Source: Vandiemenella viatica (lineage: Eukaryota > Arthropoda > Insecta > Orthoptera > Morabidae). From it: a stretch of DNA of 64,000 nt. The DNA lies in contig JARYHS010008074.1 in assembly GCA_031002005.1 (NCBI GenBank), positions 9,432,924 to 9,496,923 of the forward strand, written 5' to 3'. The notes below the pieces were generated by a model that ran no database searches, was not told the origin of the DNA, and worked only from the letters and a program-made list of their open reading frames with translations. Every line of letters begins with the position of its first letter. Within the stretch, counting starts at the first letter, position 1. Positions 11,412 through 22,749 of the stretch are shown piece by piece. The position numbers and the translations under genes were made by a program.

Positions 11412-13258
11412 AGGCTAAGGCAATGTTTTAAAGAATTTAGTTATTTTTTCTTGTTTCGCCATTTTTAAAAGGTTTTTCAATTCAGCTTGATATTCAGTTG
11501 TGGCATTAACAATTTGTCTTTTAAAAACAAGACTTCTTTCCGTAGACGGATCAATTTTCATGAAGAAATCACAAAGCTCATTTGCCATGCGTAGACCTTC
11601 ACTCAGGTTTTTTAAATTAAATATTACCATTTCAGTGTTCCTTGAAGCCTCTTCTTCAATGGGTTGGGGATTCAACATTTCCTCCAAGTCGATTTCAGTC
11701 AGATTCTAGCAGCTCTTGAATGTCACTTGATTCTATCTCTTCAAAACCATCTCGTTCTATTTCATTCGTAACTTGAGCAATGTTTGCAGTTAAAGTTTGA
11801 ATTTGCACAGATTCATCATTTCCGACAGTGAGCTCAGGCCACAGTTTTTTTCAGCATGATTTCAAAGTGTATGGCTACAGTTCTTGCAACGATTCTTTTA
11901 TTGTAACAATGCATTTCGCTATGTCAAAATTTTTCCAGCATTGCATAACATTCATTTCAGGATTGCATTCCATGGTGTCCAGTATGTTTTGAAGGTTTGT
12001 CTAATGTAAAAATAAAAAGCATAAAGGCCTGTATTATCCCTTGGTACATAGCCTGAAGAAAAGCTGTCGTGTTAGGAGGCAAGAATATCACCTTACCGAG
12101 CGTGGTGGTGTAACGGATAGCGTTCTGGCCTCGCATTCGGGAGGATGGCGCTTCGAATCCCCGTCCGGGCATCCAGATTTGGGTTTTCCATGGTTTCCCA
12201 AATCACTCCAGGCAAATGCTGGGATGCTTCCTTAAAAAGGCCATGGCCGAATTCCTTCCCATTCCTTGCCCCCATCCTTTCCCGTCTCTAAAGACCTCGC
12301 TGTTGAGAGACATAAAGCAGTTTTTATATTTGGATGCATAGTTTCAAGCTCACGAGGGTGACCTGGTGCATTGTCAAAAACTAAAATGGCCTTAAAGTCT
12401 AAATTATTTTTCTTTAAATAAGTTTCATCTTCATGAACAAAACAGTTCCTCAACCAGTCACAGAAAATAACACTTGTAACCCACACTTTTTTGTTTGCAT
12501 GCCAAAACACCGGCAGGTTGTTCTTGTTTTGATTTTTTAAAGCACGGGGATTTAAGGATCTATAAAGCATTAGTGGCTTAATTACACATCACCTGACGCA
12601 TAAGAACACATCAGCAATGTATCTCTATCTTTTTTCTGTCTTGAAACCAGAGACGCACTTTTCACTTTAGGATATTAAAGTTTTGTTTGGCATTCTTTTC
12701 AAAAACAGGACAGTTTTGTCTGCATTAAACACTTGTTCCGGTTTGTATACACCATCAGCAATTATGTTTAAAAATTCTGCTGGATATCTTTCCGCTATGG
12801 TGGTGTCCGCAGATGCAGCTTCTCCAACAATTTTGATGCTATGTAACAATTGTCACACCTTGAATTTATTGAACCAACCTTTAGATGCTTGAAATCCTCC
12901 ACTTGTACGTTCATCACCTGGTTCTTTAAAATGTGCGTAGAGACGCTTTGCCTTCTTTGTCATAGGACCATTTAAGGGCACTATTTTCTGGTTATGATCA
13001 TTTAATCCATAATGATAATGCAGCTTCCCCTTTTTCAATTGCTGGATCCTGAATAATTTTTGCCGAGGTTGAAGCTATAGAATTCCATTTTTTGTCTTCG
13101 GATTTTTTGATGAATCGTACAGTTGATTCGTTAACACTGAATGAACGTGATATGGATGCAAACGACTCGCCAAGGTGTAAACGATCAAGCATTTCAATTT
13201 TCACTCTAAGTGAACTTTTTCCCATGTAGGAACTAATTTTCTTTGCTTTTGTAGACAT
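11412..13258 (-). pseudogene. Tigger (TIGD1-like) transposase pseudogene
   Basis: Minus-strand remnant of a pogo/Tigger transposase with CENP-B-type DNA-binding domains and a DDE nuclease. From the probable start at 13258: a helix-turn-helix region (SLRVKIEMLDRLHLGESFAS), then GGFQASKGWFNKFKV (Tigger-type second binding domain), VGEAASADTTIAERYP, QVFNADKTVLFLKRMPNKT (a GluThr-type position is replaced), NPRALKNQNKNNLPVFWHA, and the catalytic region ILVFDNAPGHPRELE. After the SINE interruption, VIFLPPNTTAFLQAMYQG continues the DDE domain. The C-terminal part (11412-11960) is recognisable only piecewise. Several stops and frameshifts make it clearly non-functional. Confidence 0.85.
12096..12322 (+). 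repeat. tRNA-derived SINE inserted in the Tigger transposase
   Basis: It begins ACCGAGCGTGGTGGTGTAAC (A-box region), has CTTCGAATCC in the B-box position, then the hallmark GGGCATCCAGATTTGGGTTT and a tail ending GAGAGACATAAAGCAG. It splits the transposase between the codons for NIK and VIFLPPN. No poly-A tail or clear target duplication remains. Confidence 0.9.
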
Positions 13259-14449
13259 TATAAATTGTGAATAAAGCAGAGGAGACACGTGTTATTCACT
13301 CAGAATTATTGCAACGACTGACTTGTTGTAATAATAGATTCAGAGCCGATCGTGGTGGAGCAGCTTTTATCAAAGGTCACAGCGGAACATGTAACAGAGC
13401 GGCAGCTATGGGTTGTGACAATGAACCTTTAGTGGTAATAAGATTTCCTTTTTTGTCGTTTCAACTAGATAGAGTGACTCGGCACATTCCAGCAATTCTC
13501 AAACAATGCTGGCACATTAGTAAAGGATACCGAATCCACTGAATGTACCGAATGGATTCGCGAATAATAAAAATTTCAATCTGCAAATACAGAAAGTAGT
13601 CGCAATTATTTGATCCGCGAATACTGAAACTGCCAATACAGAAAGTAGTCACAATTATTTTATCCGCGAATACTGAAACCGCAAATAAAGAGCTTTGACT
13701 GTACTACATATTTTTTTTAATCATAATTCTCTGAAAAGAATGAAGTAAACTTGTATGCTTGTGTAGCTGCATTAAGTGCAGCTGTCACAATATGTATTAT
13801 ATTGAAGAAAAAAGAAGAGAAGTAAACATAGTTGGGTTAGGTCGTGAATGTCATTACTTGATATGAAAGGAATTCATCAAAGTTTAGTGAAAGAACTGAA
13901 AGAATTATGGTTGAAGCAGTAGTATACGTCCAATAAATTCTTACTGCAATATTTTCAATATTGGAATTATTACTCTTGAACCTAACGATAATATACTATT
14001 GGGTGTCTATGGTGTATGTGCAATGGGCTGTACTCAGTTGCTGGTGGTGGATCTACACCATTCTACAGTATATCATCCGTATTGCTCAGGGCATTCCCTT
14101 CGCTATTTTTCCAGAAACCTGCCAAGTACTATCTTCTCAATCCATTATTTTTCTTTTTCATGTCTTCGACAGTACAGTTTTCTTTGATAGAACTAATTAA
14201 GTGTCCAAGTTTTTATGTTTCTGTCTGTACAACATTTCCTTCTGTTCATACTAAGAAATCAAGATTTTCGTGAATTCAGCAGTCCTAACCAACTTCGGTA
14301 ACTTCACTTGTGCCTTATTTTTTTTTTTTTTTTTTTTTTTTTTGCATGATGATGAAATCTTTAGTAAAATGTAATGATAACACATTATATTTTATAAAAT
14401 ATCTTTTATCGAAGATCTTTTACAGTGAAATGCTGGCCTTATAAATAAA

Positions 14450-15396
14450 CTCTACAGGATACAACTTTCAATTATCATCATAAAAGTCAAATACTTCCTT
14501 TACATCAACACTGATCACTTTATTACCAACACTTTGACTTACTTGAACTTGGAGCCCAGCCACCATTTTCTTCAACAGTGATACACTACATTGTGATACC
14601 TCCTATCAATGTGTAAGCTGTTCCTGTTGTTGTACCAATATCCCCATATTTTAATTCATTTTTCATATCCTGTCTCAGCCCATCTACCCTGTGTGCATCT
14701 CTACTATCAATTACATTACAATCTTATCACTATTTTCCCTAATTTCTTTAACCTCTTTATTATATTTACAGTCCACCTTATTAATTAAATCAACACGTGC
14801 ATCTTTATTCTATTCACAAATTTGGGTTATCTTTTCAAATTTATTCTGATATACTAGGACTATGTCCTCCAACATAGAATTTAAATTGTTAATATCCTCT
14901 TTAATTTCAGAACAAGGAGTTGCTTATTAACCCTAAACCAGTCTTTTCACATACTACTGAAAACTTAGTTAAGCAACTCTGAGCATTTAGCATCATTGTT
15001 TTCATCCAACTTGGCTTTAAATTCAGAGAATTAACTGTCAAGATTCAATTCATTTTTAAATCCAACAAATCTACAATTAAGTTAATTTACTATTGATTCA
15101 GAAAAATTGCTATTAAATTTTACATTAAAATTTGTTACAAAGTATTCTAGGAATGTCTGCAAATTTTGACTGTAAACCGTATTAAACCAGCTACGGAATT
15201 AATATGACAAAACCACAAAATATAAACAAAAGTAAAACTGATTTTACCCAGTAACCTTAAACAAATACAGAAAAACAAATATTCAAATACTTGGTACTCC
15301 ATGTTCACCACTCACTGGGTGCTGATGCACTTTAAATAACTGTTTTAAACACATTTTTTAAAAACTTTCTGAACAATAAAAAAAAAACACTGCACA

Positions 15397-15440
<44 letters not shown>

Positions 15441-16110
15441 TTCCTACATTGTTAGTCGCAACATGCAGTCTTGAGTGCCAATTAAATTTCTTATCCTAAG
15501 CTGGAAAACTGCACCATGTTTCTTAACTCATTCTATGTCGTTATTTTGTAGCCACTGCCAGGATTACAACTCTGACAATTTTTACATATTGCACTTTAGT
15601 CACAAGTTCTTTTAGCATTATGACATCTGTTAACTCACAGATGTCCTAGAATACTATGTCCGTCCATGGTCAACAGGATACTCTCTTCAGTAATAAACTA
15701 TTTCTTGCTGTTTAGTCCTTTCATGGTCGCCAAGATACACTTAAGTAATTAAATAATTTGTCCTATTGTCAATTAATGAAGATTACCTGTAATTACTTCA
15801 TCCGCCAATACAAAGTTTGCTGTCGTTGGTCGCCAGGGCTCCCAGTGACTTCTGCTTTGAAAGGATTGAATAGTATTATGAAATGACAACACCAAAGAAT
15901 CACTTATCACTTTGTATCTTTTTCTCTGAAATATCTATAGTAACATTACATGTGAATAAAGCAAGAGGCTCCTCCAAACACACAAATGTTCTGGCGATTA
16001 AACTCAGAAACAGCTGCTTACCAACTCAAAAACAAAACTTCTTATGACCGATAACTACTCTCTTGCCTTTGCCGTGGGCTTAAATAGGCACTACTGAAAC
16101 ATCCAGAAGG
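14450..16110 (-). mobile_element. Possible LTR-retrotransposon remnant (gag-like coil, LTR-like segment)
   Basis: Read on the minus strand, 16060-16100 has a promoter-like TATTTAAGCCCACGG segment. Further on, near 15818-15840, CCCTGGCGACCAACGACAGC resembles a primer-binding site for a lysine tRNA (consensus TGGCGCCCAACG, one mismatch). Downstream, about 14520-14930, the minus strand gives a charged coiled-coil-like stretch (SEIKEDINNLNSMLEDIVLV, EVKEIRENSDKIV) broken by stops. No protease or RT is visible. The (CA)n microsatellite at 15396-15435 lies within it. This is a weak call based on layout. Confidence 0.25.
15396..15435. repeat. (CA)n microsatellite
   Basis: About 20 uninterrupted CA units inside the first intron of the transporter gene. 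Confidence 0.95.
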
Positions 16111-16715
16111 CAATAAAGAGTGCCGCAGACATTTCTCAAACACTAAAAATACTTTAACAATCAAATTCATACAAAAATAATCACAGGTTGTACAAAACCA
16201 CTCACAATAATTTGAAAAACCCTTAAAATGGAAAATAATACTGTTTACGTGTATTTAAACACAAAGATATCAACATAAACCACACCAAATAGCCGAAAAT
16301 CACCCTCAAAACACAGTGGCTTATATCAACATTCATAATTGCAAGCTTTCAATTAATACTTTCACACCTACATCACGCAGTTTCTCTCAATAAAATAATG
16401 TTCATTTACATGGCAAATATATAAAAAATTCACAATCACATGAAAAATATGCAAATTCATAATTAATCAGCTCCTATCTTGCTGAGCATAGTTTTTAAAA
16501 TAAAATTTTATAAAAGAGTTGGGTCCGAGGGCTGTTACAAGTGCATACAAAAATTCCATATATTTTATGGCATACAGTGAGGTGGAAATTGTTATTACAG
16601 GAGACAGTTTAGTTAAACAAATTAGACGCTACTTTAATCTGTGGCTTGGTGTCTGTGATAGTTGGCAATACAGTGCGGCTGGAAGACTGCATCGTACAGT
16701 AAAAGCTGTACCGTA

Positions 16716-18022
16716 CGAGGGGGGACCCAAAAATAACCAGAATCGTAATGCTCCACATTGTGTACCTACAGAGGCTTTTGTAGGACCTTTGCTGAGCCAT
16801 TCCGCCAAGCGGCATCACCCGACAGTGTCTAGTATGGTTTCTCTGTTACTTCTTTTTGTGTGTCCAGTGCTGACGTGACATGAAAAGAAGGCTGATTCTT
16901 ACGAACAACTTGTGTGTGTGAAGTTTTGTTCCTTACTGGCAAGAACGCAGCGTAAACTGTTGTGATGTTGCAAACAGCTTACAAAAAATATGCTCTTAGT
17001 AAAACTCAAGTGTATGAATGGTTTTCTCGGTTTAAAAGGGAGAAATAGCCCTTGAAGATCTACACCGTTCCGTTCGCCCTTCATCTGCTTGAATTGAGGA
17101 CATCATCAGCAAACTCTGTAATCTGATCAACAAAAATTGACGCAGGACAATCGGCCAACTTGAGGACTTACCCAGGTTGTGCTGGAGCTCAATTCAGCGC
17201 ATTCTGAATGTTGATTTGGGGATGCGAAGAGTGGCAGCAAAGTTTGTGCCGATACTTCTCTGTTAGGAGATAAAAAGCATCATCGCGTTTGTGTCTGTTG
17301 CGAAATGGACACATTGGAAGATGATTCAAATTTTTCCAACAAAATCATCACAGGTGACACGTCATGGTGCTATGGGTATGATCCATAAAGTAAATAACAG
17401 GCAACTCAATGGAAGTCAACTGGTTCACCTCATCCAAAACAAGCTCGTCAGGTGAAATTGAATGTGAAGATGATGTTGATCTGTTTGTTTTTTGACATCA
17501 AAGGTATCATACACTCAGAATTTGTCTTTAAAAACCAGACATTATACCAACAATTCTATTTGGAGGTTATGAAAATGCTATGAAAATTTTGGCTTTGTGG
17601 AATTCTGGAATGTGGTTCCTGCATCACGACAATGCTCCCGCACACACGGCTCTCAGTGTACGCCAGTTTTTGGCCTCATCGAAGACTACCACCTCGATCC
17701 AAGCACCCTGTTCGCCAGATTTAGCACCCTTGGACTTCTTCTTGTTCCTGAGGATGAAAAGGGGCTTGCAAGGGAAGCATTTTGCTGATGTTGAAGATGT
17801 AAAATGCAATGTCATGAAGGTGCTAACAGCTACATAGCAATATGAATTGGATGAATTTAAATAGGTGCTTCCAACACTGGAATGAATGTTTGGACAAGTG
17901 CATTAATGGTAATGTCCCTAAAAACCAGACATCATATGTGAGGACATTAAAGTTTTATTTGAAAAACAATAGAGTAAATGGTTTCTATAAAGAAATTCTG
18001 GTTATTTTTGCGTCTCCCCTCG
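16716..18022 (+). mobile_element. Degenerate mariner element (DD34D type)
   Basis: A 1.3-kb mariner with 28-bp TIRs at 16716-16743 and 17995-18022 that differ at two positions. They begin CGAGGGGGGACCCAAAAATA on the left and CGAGGGGAGACGCAAAAATA on the right (minus strand). A TA precedes the left end (16714-16715); the right TA has mutated to TC. The transposase inside is broken at many places, so this copy is old. Confidence 0.88.
16964..17837 (+). pseudogene. mariner transposase pseudogene
   Basis: Fragments in several frames. The N-terminal part reads MLQTAYKKYALSKTQVYEWF with RFKRGE (helix-turn-helix region), then EDIISKLCN and RRTIGQLEDLPRLCWSSIQ. The catalytic end from about 17618 is LHHDNAPAHTALSVRQFL with SPDLAPLDFFLF; 34 residues separate the two catalytic Asp, as in classical mariners. 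The C-terminus KHFADVEDVKCNVMKVLTA ends with a TAG at 17835-17837. Stops and frameshifts throughout, especially between 17040 and 17580, make it non-functional. Confidence 0.85.
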
Positions 18023-20340
18023 TCATTCCTTGTTATTATCATTTTTTGTTTTCATTGCCTTGGCTGGCACAGATTACAAAAATAACTAAGTAATGTTAAA
18101 ATTTCAATAATAGTAATGTAAAATATTGTCCATTTAGATTTATCTTCTAAGCAAGGTAAAAACTCATTTAAAATTTTTAGTGTTTTTTTTAATTATTATT
18201 ATTTATTTTTTTAATTTTTTTTAAGGCAGTTCTTATTTTTTTACATTAACATTTTTTTATTATTAAATTTTTGGTGGTATTATAATTTGTTAGGTATTTT
18301 AAGTAAGGGTAGGCCTTCTAAATAAGTTGCTCAAATGAGATAGTGTCATTTAAATGAAACTAGTGACAAAATTGATGGTCATTTGAGAAGAAATAGGGAA
18401 AGAAAATAAAACCAATATTTCAAAAGAGAGTGATGAGTGGTGTGCTCAGATACTTGCACACTTGCACTTAATGTAAGGTCCAAAAAAATCATGCTCTCCT
18501 GCTCAGCTTGATACTTGATAACTTATTAAATAGTCCATATGACAAGAAAGCTCTCGCAGAAATTACAAGGTTGAATTATCTATCCAACAACTAGTTTTTT
18601 TTAATTCACGGGTTAACATTCCACAACCATTCAAAGATGACAGGTGTAAAGGAAATAGTTTGATTTGTTCTTTACATTAATACAGTCAAATTGTGACATC
18701 GAGTCAGCTATATATTAGTATGAAACCACTAGAACATGGATACCAGAGTTACGAGATGTTGCAATTCAGGAATCAAGGACTATTTTTTCCCCAATATTTC
18801 AATTCCGGAATTGTGTGACCTCAAAACATTTTATAGGATCTTAATGAAATTTATATGGTAGTATTTTGAAAGTATACTCTACCCGATAAAAAATTAAAAT
18901 TGTTTCAAATTGACGATGATATCGCTGAACATACATCAAAGAAAATACAATATAATTGAGAAACCCCCCCCCCCCTTTTTTGAAGTTGGTTAAAGATTGA
19001 TGTTCATTAATAAATATTCAAGCACACAGGATTTTGGAATGCTAAGATAAAAACCCTCTGTTGACAAGTACTCAGATAAGTTCACTTCATGTAATATTAC
19101 ACCATTTTCCTAGAAAAAAATTAGAAATTGCTAAACAATAGAGCAGGAAATACCATGAGGCAATAATACTTTGGAAAGATATAGAATAGCCATCATTTTT
19201 CAAAGATAAAGGAAGGAAGGCAGCAGCAACAAAAAACAAAATTTTGTGTTATGCTCCTGCATCAGTGTTAGCAGGAAAGAATTGGGAGGGTAAAAGAAGA
19301 ATAATTTAGTAGGAAATACTGTGTTGTTCAGTGCAACATTTTAAATGTGTATCAATTTTCTTTGTCATTATACTTGAAAAATGATTAGCAAGCTTGTTTT
19401 TGTAAGTAATTTGGTTGATATTGGATGAATGATAGTTCTTTTTATCTGTTTCATGCTGATTAGTTGTTTGTTATTCAAATATTTAATTCTTGGTATTGAT
19501 CATTTCCAAATACCAGTAGTTATCACACTACATGGTAGAGTTATAATTCTAAATCTCTCGTTTCTGACTATATTCCCAATTAATTTGCACTTCTTTAAAT
19601 TACTTTTCACTACTGTCTATTGTGAATAATGAACCGTGAATTTGTTCACGCTTCCATCTAGTGCGCCAAACTCGGTTATTGTCTGAATTGATAGATTCTC
19701 CTTTAATTTGAGCTAGTCCTCTCTGATTTTAAGAAACTATTCTGTCTATCTTCATAGCTGAAGGAGCTTTCATTGCCTTCTTTGAGTGTTTGATGAATGT
19801 GAGTGATGCTATTCTAAAGACTCAAGCTTGGTTTTTTGATGGTCTTGTGTCATACATTCCATCATAATGGAGTCTAGAAATTCACCCATTTTATTACTTT
19901 TGTTTCCATCAGTCTATTTATTGCAGTTGTCTTCTGGTCTTTGTTTATCTATACTGCACCAAATTTCAAATGCTTCTATCTCTGTGCTTTCTGCTATACT
20001 CAAGATCAAAGTTTCATTTCTACAAATTGCCACACTTGATAATTGTTTCCTCATAGTTATATTTCTTGGTACTGGATTGATACTTGACACTGTAAAGATT
20101 TATCTTTTTTTTAGTAGATTATCAGCTCCTTTGTGGTGATATGGTGATGGTGATGATTTTATTATTATTATTATTTTTATCCTTCATTGAGTAGCTAGTG
20201 CCAGTTATTTTAGTTGTGTAAATGGTTTTTGTATTTCTAAAACATCTTATAAAAATTAGTAGGCCTACTGGGAACTGAAATTAATACCAAAAAAAGTCTC
20301 ATATTCAAACAGTCATAACAGTGTTGTCAGATTTTGCCAG
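18023..20340. other. AT-rich intron, no gene seen
   Basis: Long AT-rich stretch with T and A runs, poly-C at about 18965-18975 and an ATT microsatellite at about 20155-20175. Short open frames at 19429-19629 and 19867-20139 look like chance leucine/isoleucine-rich translations. No transposon termini were recognised. Confidence 0.4.
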
Positions 20341-20345
20341 CCATT

Positions 20346-20915
20346 AAGGGGACACAGTCGCGAAGGACCTCCCATAAGAAATCAGTGTTAAAACATGCAA
20401 ACTGTAGGTACACTTTCTGAAGAAACTAATAGAAATACAGACCTGAAACTTTCGCAGTATACAGATAAAACATCATCTGCAAATCGCATAAAGATTTGTT
20501 ACTAAATTTTATACAGTTTGAGTAATGATTTTTTGTTCTAAAAGACAAAAAAATTATTACCTTTATAAATATCTTGGAGCTTGTAATTTTGTTCTTGTTG
20601 CTACGATAGGTCCCATTTTTTATTTAATTAATCATTGTATTATTAACAAGAGATGCTGAAAGTCTGATGTCTTTAACAGTCTTAGTTTTTGAGAAGATCA
20701 AAAAATGTAGTTTTGAGAAAAAACTGTATTAAAAGTTTTACATACAAGAAACTAATATACATTACCATACACGCATCACGAAAAAATTAATAACTCCGAA
20801 TCTAATTGGCAAATTTTCATGAATCAAACGGCATTTTGCAGCTAAATAATTGGAGCTTTGAACAAGTCTAAAAAGAAAAATTCGATTTATTTGAGCCTGT
20901 TCGCGACTGTGAGAT
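20346..20915. mobile_element. Possible MITE with ACAGTCGCGAA inverted ends
   Basis: The left end GGGGACACAGTCGCGAAGGA and, on the minus strand, the right end ATCTCACAGTCGCGAACAGG share an ACAGTCGCGAA core in inverted orientation about 560 bp apart. The interior is AT-rich and non-coding. The superfamily cannot be told from this and no target duplication is clear. Confidence 0.3.
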
Positions 20916-21055
20916 TATTTTTTCTGAGTATTGAGACAGTAAAATCATATAACTTCTATTTGTTAATCCAAAATAAGACAGTTGAATTAAAAATATATAT
21001 ATATATGTTTGGTCTCCTAATTGTCTTTTAGCTAATCTCATTACTTATTGTGCAG

Positions 21056-21453
21056 GTACCACTTGAAGTCCTAGAGTCTCTGAGTGCTAACAAGCGGGTG
21101 TACAATGTGATTCTCGAGAACTATCCCAGTCTGCTAACGTGCCGCAGCTTGTCAGACCATGGTCTAAACAAGCTGATGGCACCTGAAATGGTCTCTCCCG
21201 ATGCCCGTGTTCCTGTGACGATGTCAATGCGCCTGAAACCACAGAAAAAAGTTGCAGAACCTACTTCACTGACCCAAGACACAGGTGCTGTTCCTCTCCT
21301 CAATCCAAGTGGCAAAGCTAAAGCCGTTATTGTGAAAACACCAGAGGCCCCCACGTCCACTACTCGGGACAGTCTTGCTGTCTTTAAGAGACAGTTCTGC
21401 ACTGCACCAACTGCTCCACAGACTAATTACCTGCAAGGTATAAGAATGCACAG
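21056..21453 (+). CDS. MCT-like transporter, exon 2 (large cytoplasmic loop)
   Basis: Second exon of the transporter in the window. The acceptor is TTATTGTGCAG ending at 21055; the first codon is complete (VPLEVLESLSANKRVYNVIL), followed by ENYPSLLTCRSLSDHGLN. The donor is CACAG|GTAAGA at 21453/21454, a near-consensus site. It is preferred over an earlier AAG|GTATAA because the split codon AG|G then joins in frame to exon 3. The 132 residues are hydrophilic, rich in Pro, Ser, Thr and Lys, and form part of the long TM6-TM7 cytoplasmic loop seen in insect MCT-like proteins. No catalytic residues are expected here. Confidence 0.92.
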
Positions 21454-21824
21454 GTAAGATAGCTTCCATTATACATGTAAGCTTCCATTTATACATGTAA
21501 GCTTCATATAACTTACCAAAGTTGAAAAAGGGGGGGGGGACATGAACACAATTCACAATATTTCACGAGATTCTTATTTATATGGGGGCCCATGAAACGA
21601 GTAGTAAATCAGTGAGTGTAAACAGGCCAAAGATGGATGGTCGAAAATGAGCATTTAAGATGGTGTGAAAGAGATGGGGAAAAAGAATAACTATGGAATC
21701 GTAATATCATTAGAAATGATGATGAAAATGTTAAGTTTACTTATTTATTATTTTTATGCATGAGCACAATAAAATTATTACTGAATGCTGGATACTATGT
21801 GACAAGGATATTATTTTCTTCACT

Positions 21825-21985
21825 CATAATTTCCGGTCTGAAAGGCCATGGTCGATAAGTAAATCTTTCCCCTGATGTTTCGTCTTCAACTGCGGAAGAC
21901 ATCCTCGCAGGCTAAGTGGCAACTGCGCAACTAGTTTCACTTATCGACCACAGCCTTTCAGTCTGGAAACTGTAAGTGAAGTTAA
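21825..21985 (-). repeat. Penelope-type terminal remnant with hammerhead-like core
   Basis: An imperfect inverted repeat (TCTGAAAGGCCATGGTCGAT against its partner near 21940-21970) flanks a segment. On the minus strand that segment reads CTGCGAGGAT, a stem GTCTTC/GAAGAC, then GAAAC (21877-21910). This layout resembles the hammerhead ribozymes reported in the terminal repeats of Penelope-like elements, but the core here carries two extra bases (CTGcgAGGA). No RT remains nearby. Confidence 0.45.
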
Positions 21986-22749
21986 TACCTGCCGTAAAAG
22001 CCTACATTGAAGGGTATTATTCTATTAGAAATTTTTTGCAATGTGGTGAATAAGGATTTAATCAGAAATAATGTAAAACAAAGCTTGCCAAAATTGGTGG
22101 ATGACAACATTGAAAAAGATGCTCAATATGTCCTTTCCTTCCCTTTATCTCCTATGATAAGTCTATAAACTTTTCTGAATTTCCATATGTGTGTACTCAC
22201 TTTTGGATGTTGAATGGGACTGACTATATTTTCTATTACAGTTTCCTTATACAACTATTTTAGTCCTAAGGATCCGAGTTTGTCAAAGTGTTTGACACCC
22301 ATCTAACTAGAGAAGTTCCCCAAGTGTCCTAATGCGATTTGTCATAGTAGACTTTCTTTATTTTTTTCTTGTGAGGAAATGTTTTAATGTGATGAAATTG
22401 CTCTCGTAAAAGTAAACGGTTCATTTCAATGCAGCAAATTGCAAAGGGTTTTTCATGAACAACTATTAAAACATTACTTTCCCAACCCAGTCGAAATAAA
22501 AGCTTCAGCCAGGCGAGAGGAGTTAAAAAGCTAAATGTATTTTCATGTGGTACAGTAAGTAACCAAATTTCAGCAAATTTGATTAATCAATTTTTGGGAG
22601 AACAATTCCTGTTCTTCAGAAGAATTAAATATGTATCCAAACCTGGATAATTTTCCTACTCCAATTTAAGTTCTGTAAGGATTTAAATTTTGATTGATTT
22701 AGTGGTTAATCTTATATATATATAAAAATAGACGTGTTTTTTCCTATAT

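Larger units (their letters stand above)
11272..13701 (-). mobile_element. Tigger/pogo-family DNA transposon
   Basis: A 2.43-kb element with TIRs CAGTAAAAGCTCCTTATTTG (left) and CAGTCAAAGCTCTTTATTTG (right, minus strand), 21 of 23 identical, flanked by TA at 11270-11271 and 13702-13703. The sequence inside each end repeats CCGCGAATACTGAAAC-like motifs. It encodes a degenerate CENP-B/Tigger-like transposase on the minus strand and is interrupted by a SINE. It lies inside the Harbinger-type element 11179-14438, so it inserted later. Confidence 0.88.
11179..14438. mobile_element. PIF/Harbinger-type non-autonomous element, host of a nested Tigger
   Basis: The left terminus GGCTGGCATTACGCTGTAAA and, on the minus strand, the right terminus GGCCAGCATTTCACTGTAAA match at about 21 of 25 positions and both continue into AGATC. 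They are flanked by TTA (11176-11178 and 14439-14441), a 3-bp target duplication typical of PIF/Harbinger. Both ends also carry AAAGAT/AGATATTTTAT subterminal repeats. Without the 2.43-kb Tigger inside, the element is about 0.83 kb and non-coding, so it is a MITE-like derivative. The poly-T at 14320-14343 lies within it. Confidence 0.65.

Noticed and set aside
12096..12180. tRNA-like A and B boxes (also at 28.8 and 58.3 kb)
   Set aside because: They are the heads of SINEs: the sequence runs into a common non-tRNA body and tail, and the acceptor stem does not close.
13961..14273. Three overlapping + strand frames of 62-85 codons
   Set aside because: They are in different frames of the same AT-rich interior of the Harbinger-type element and resemble nothing known to me.
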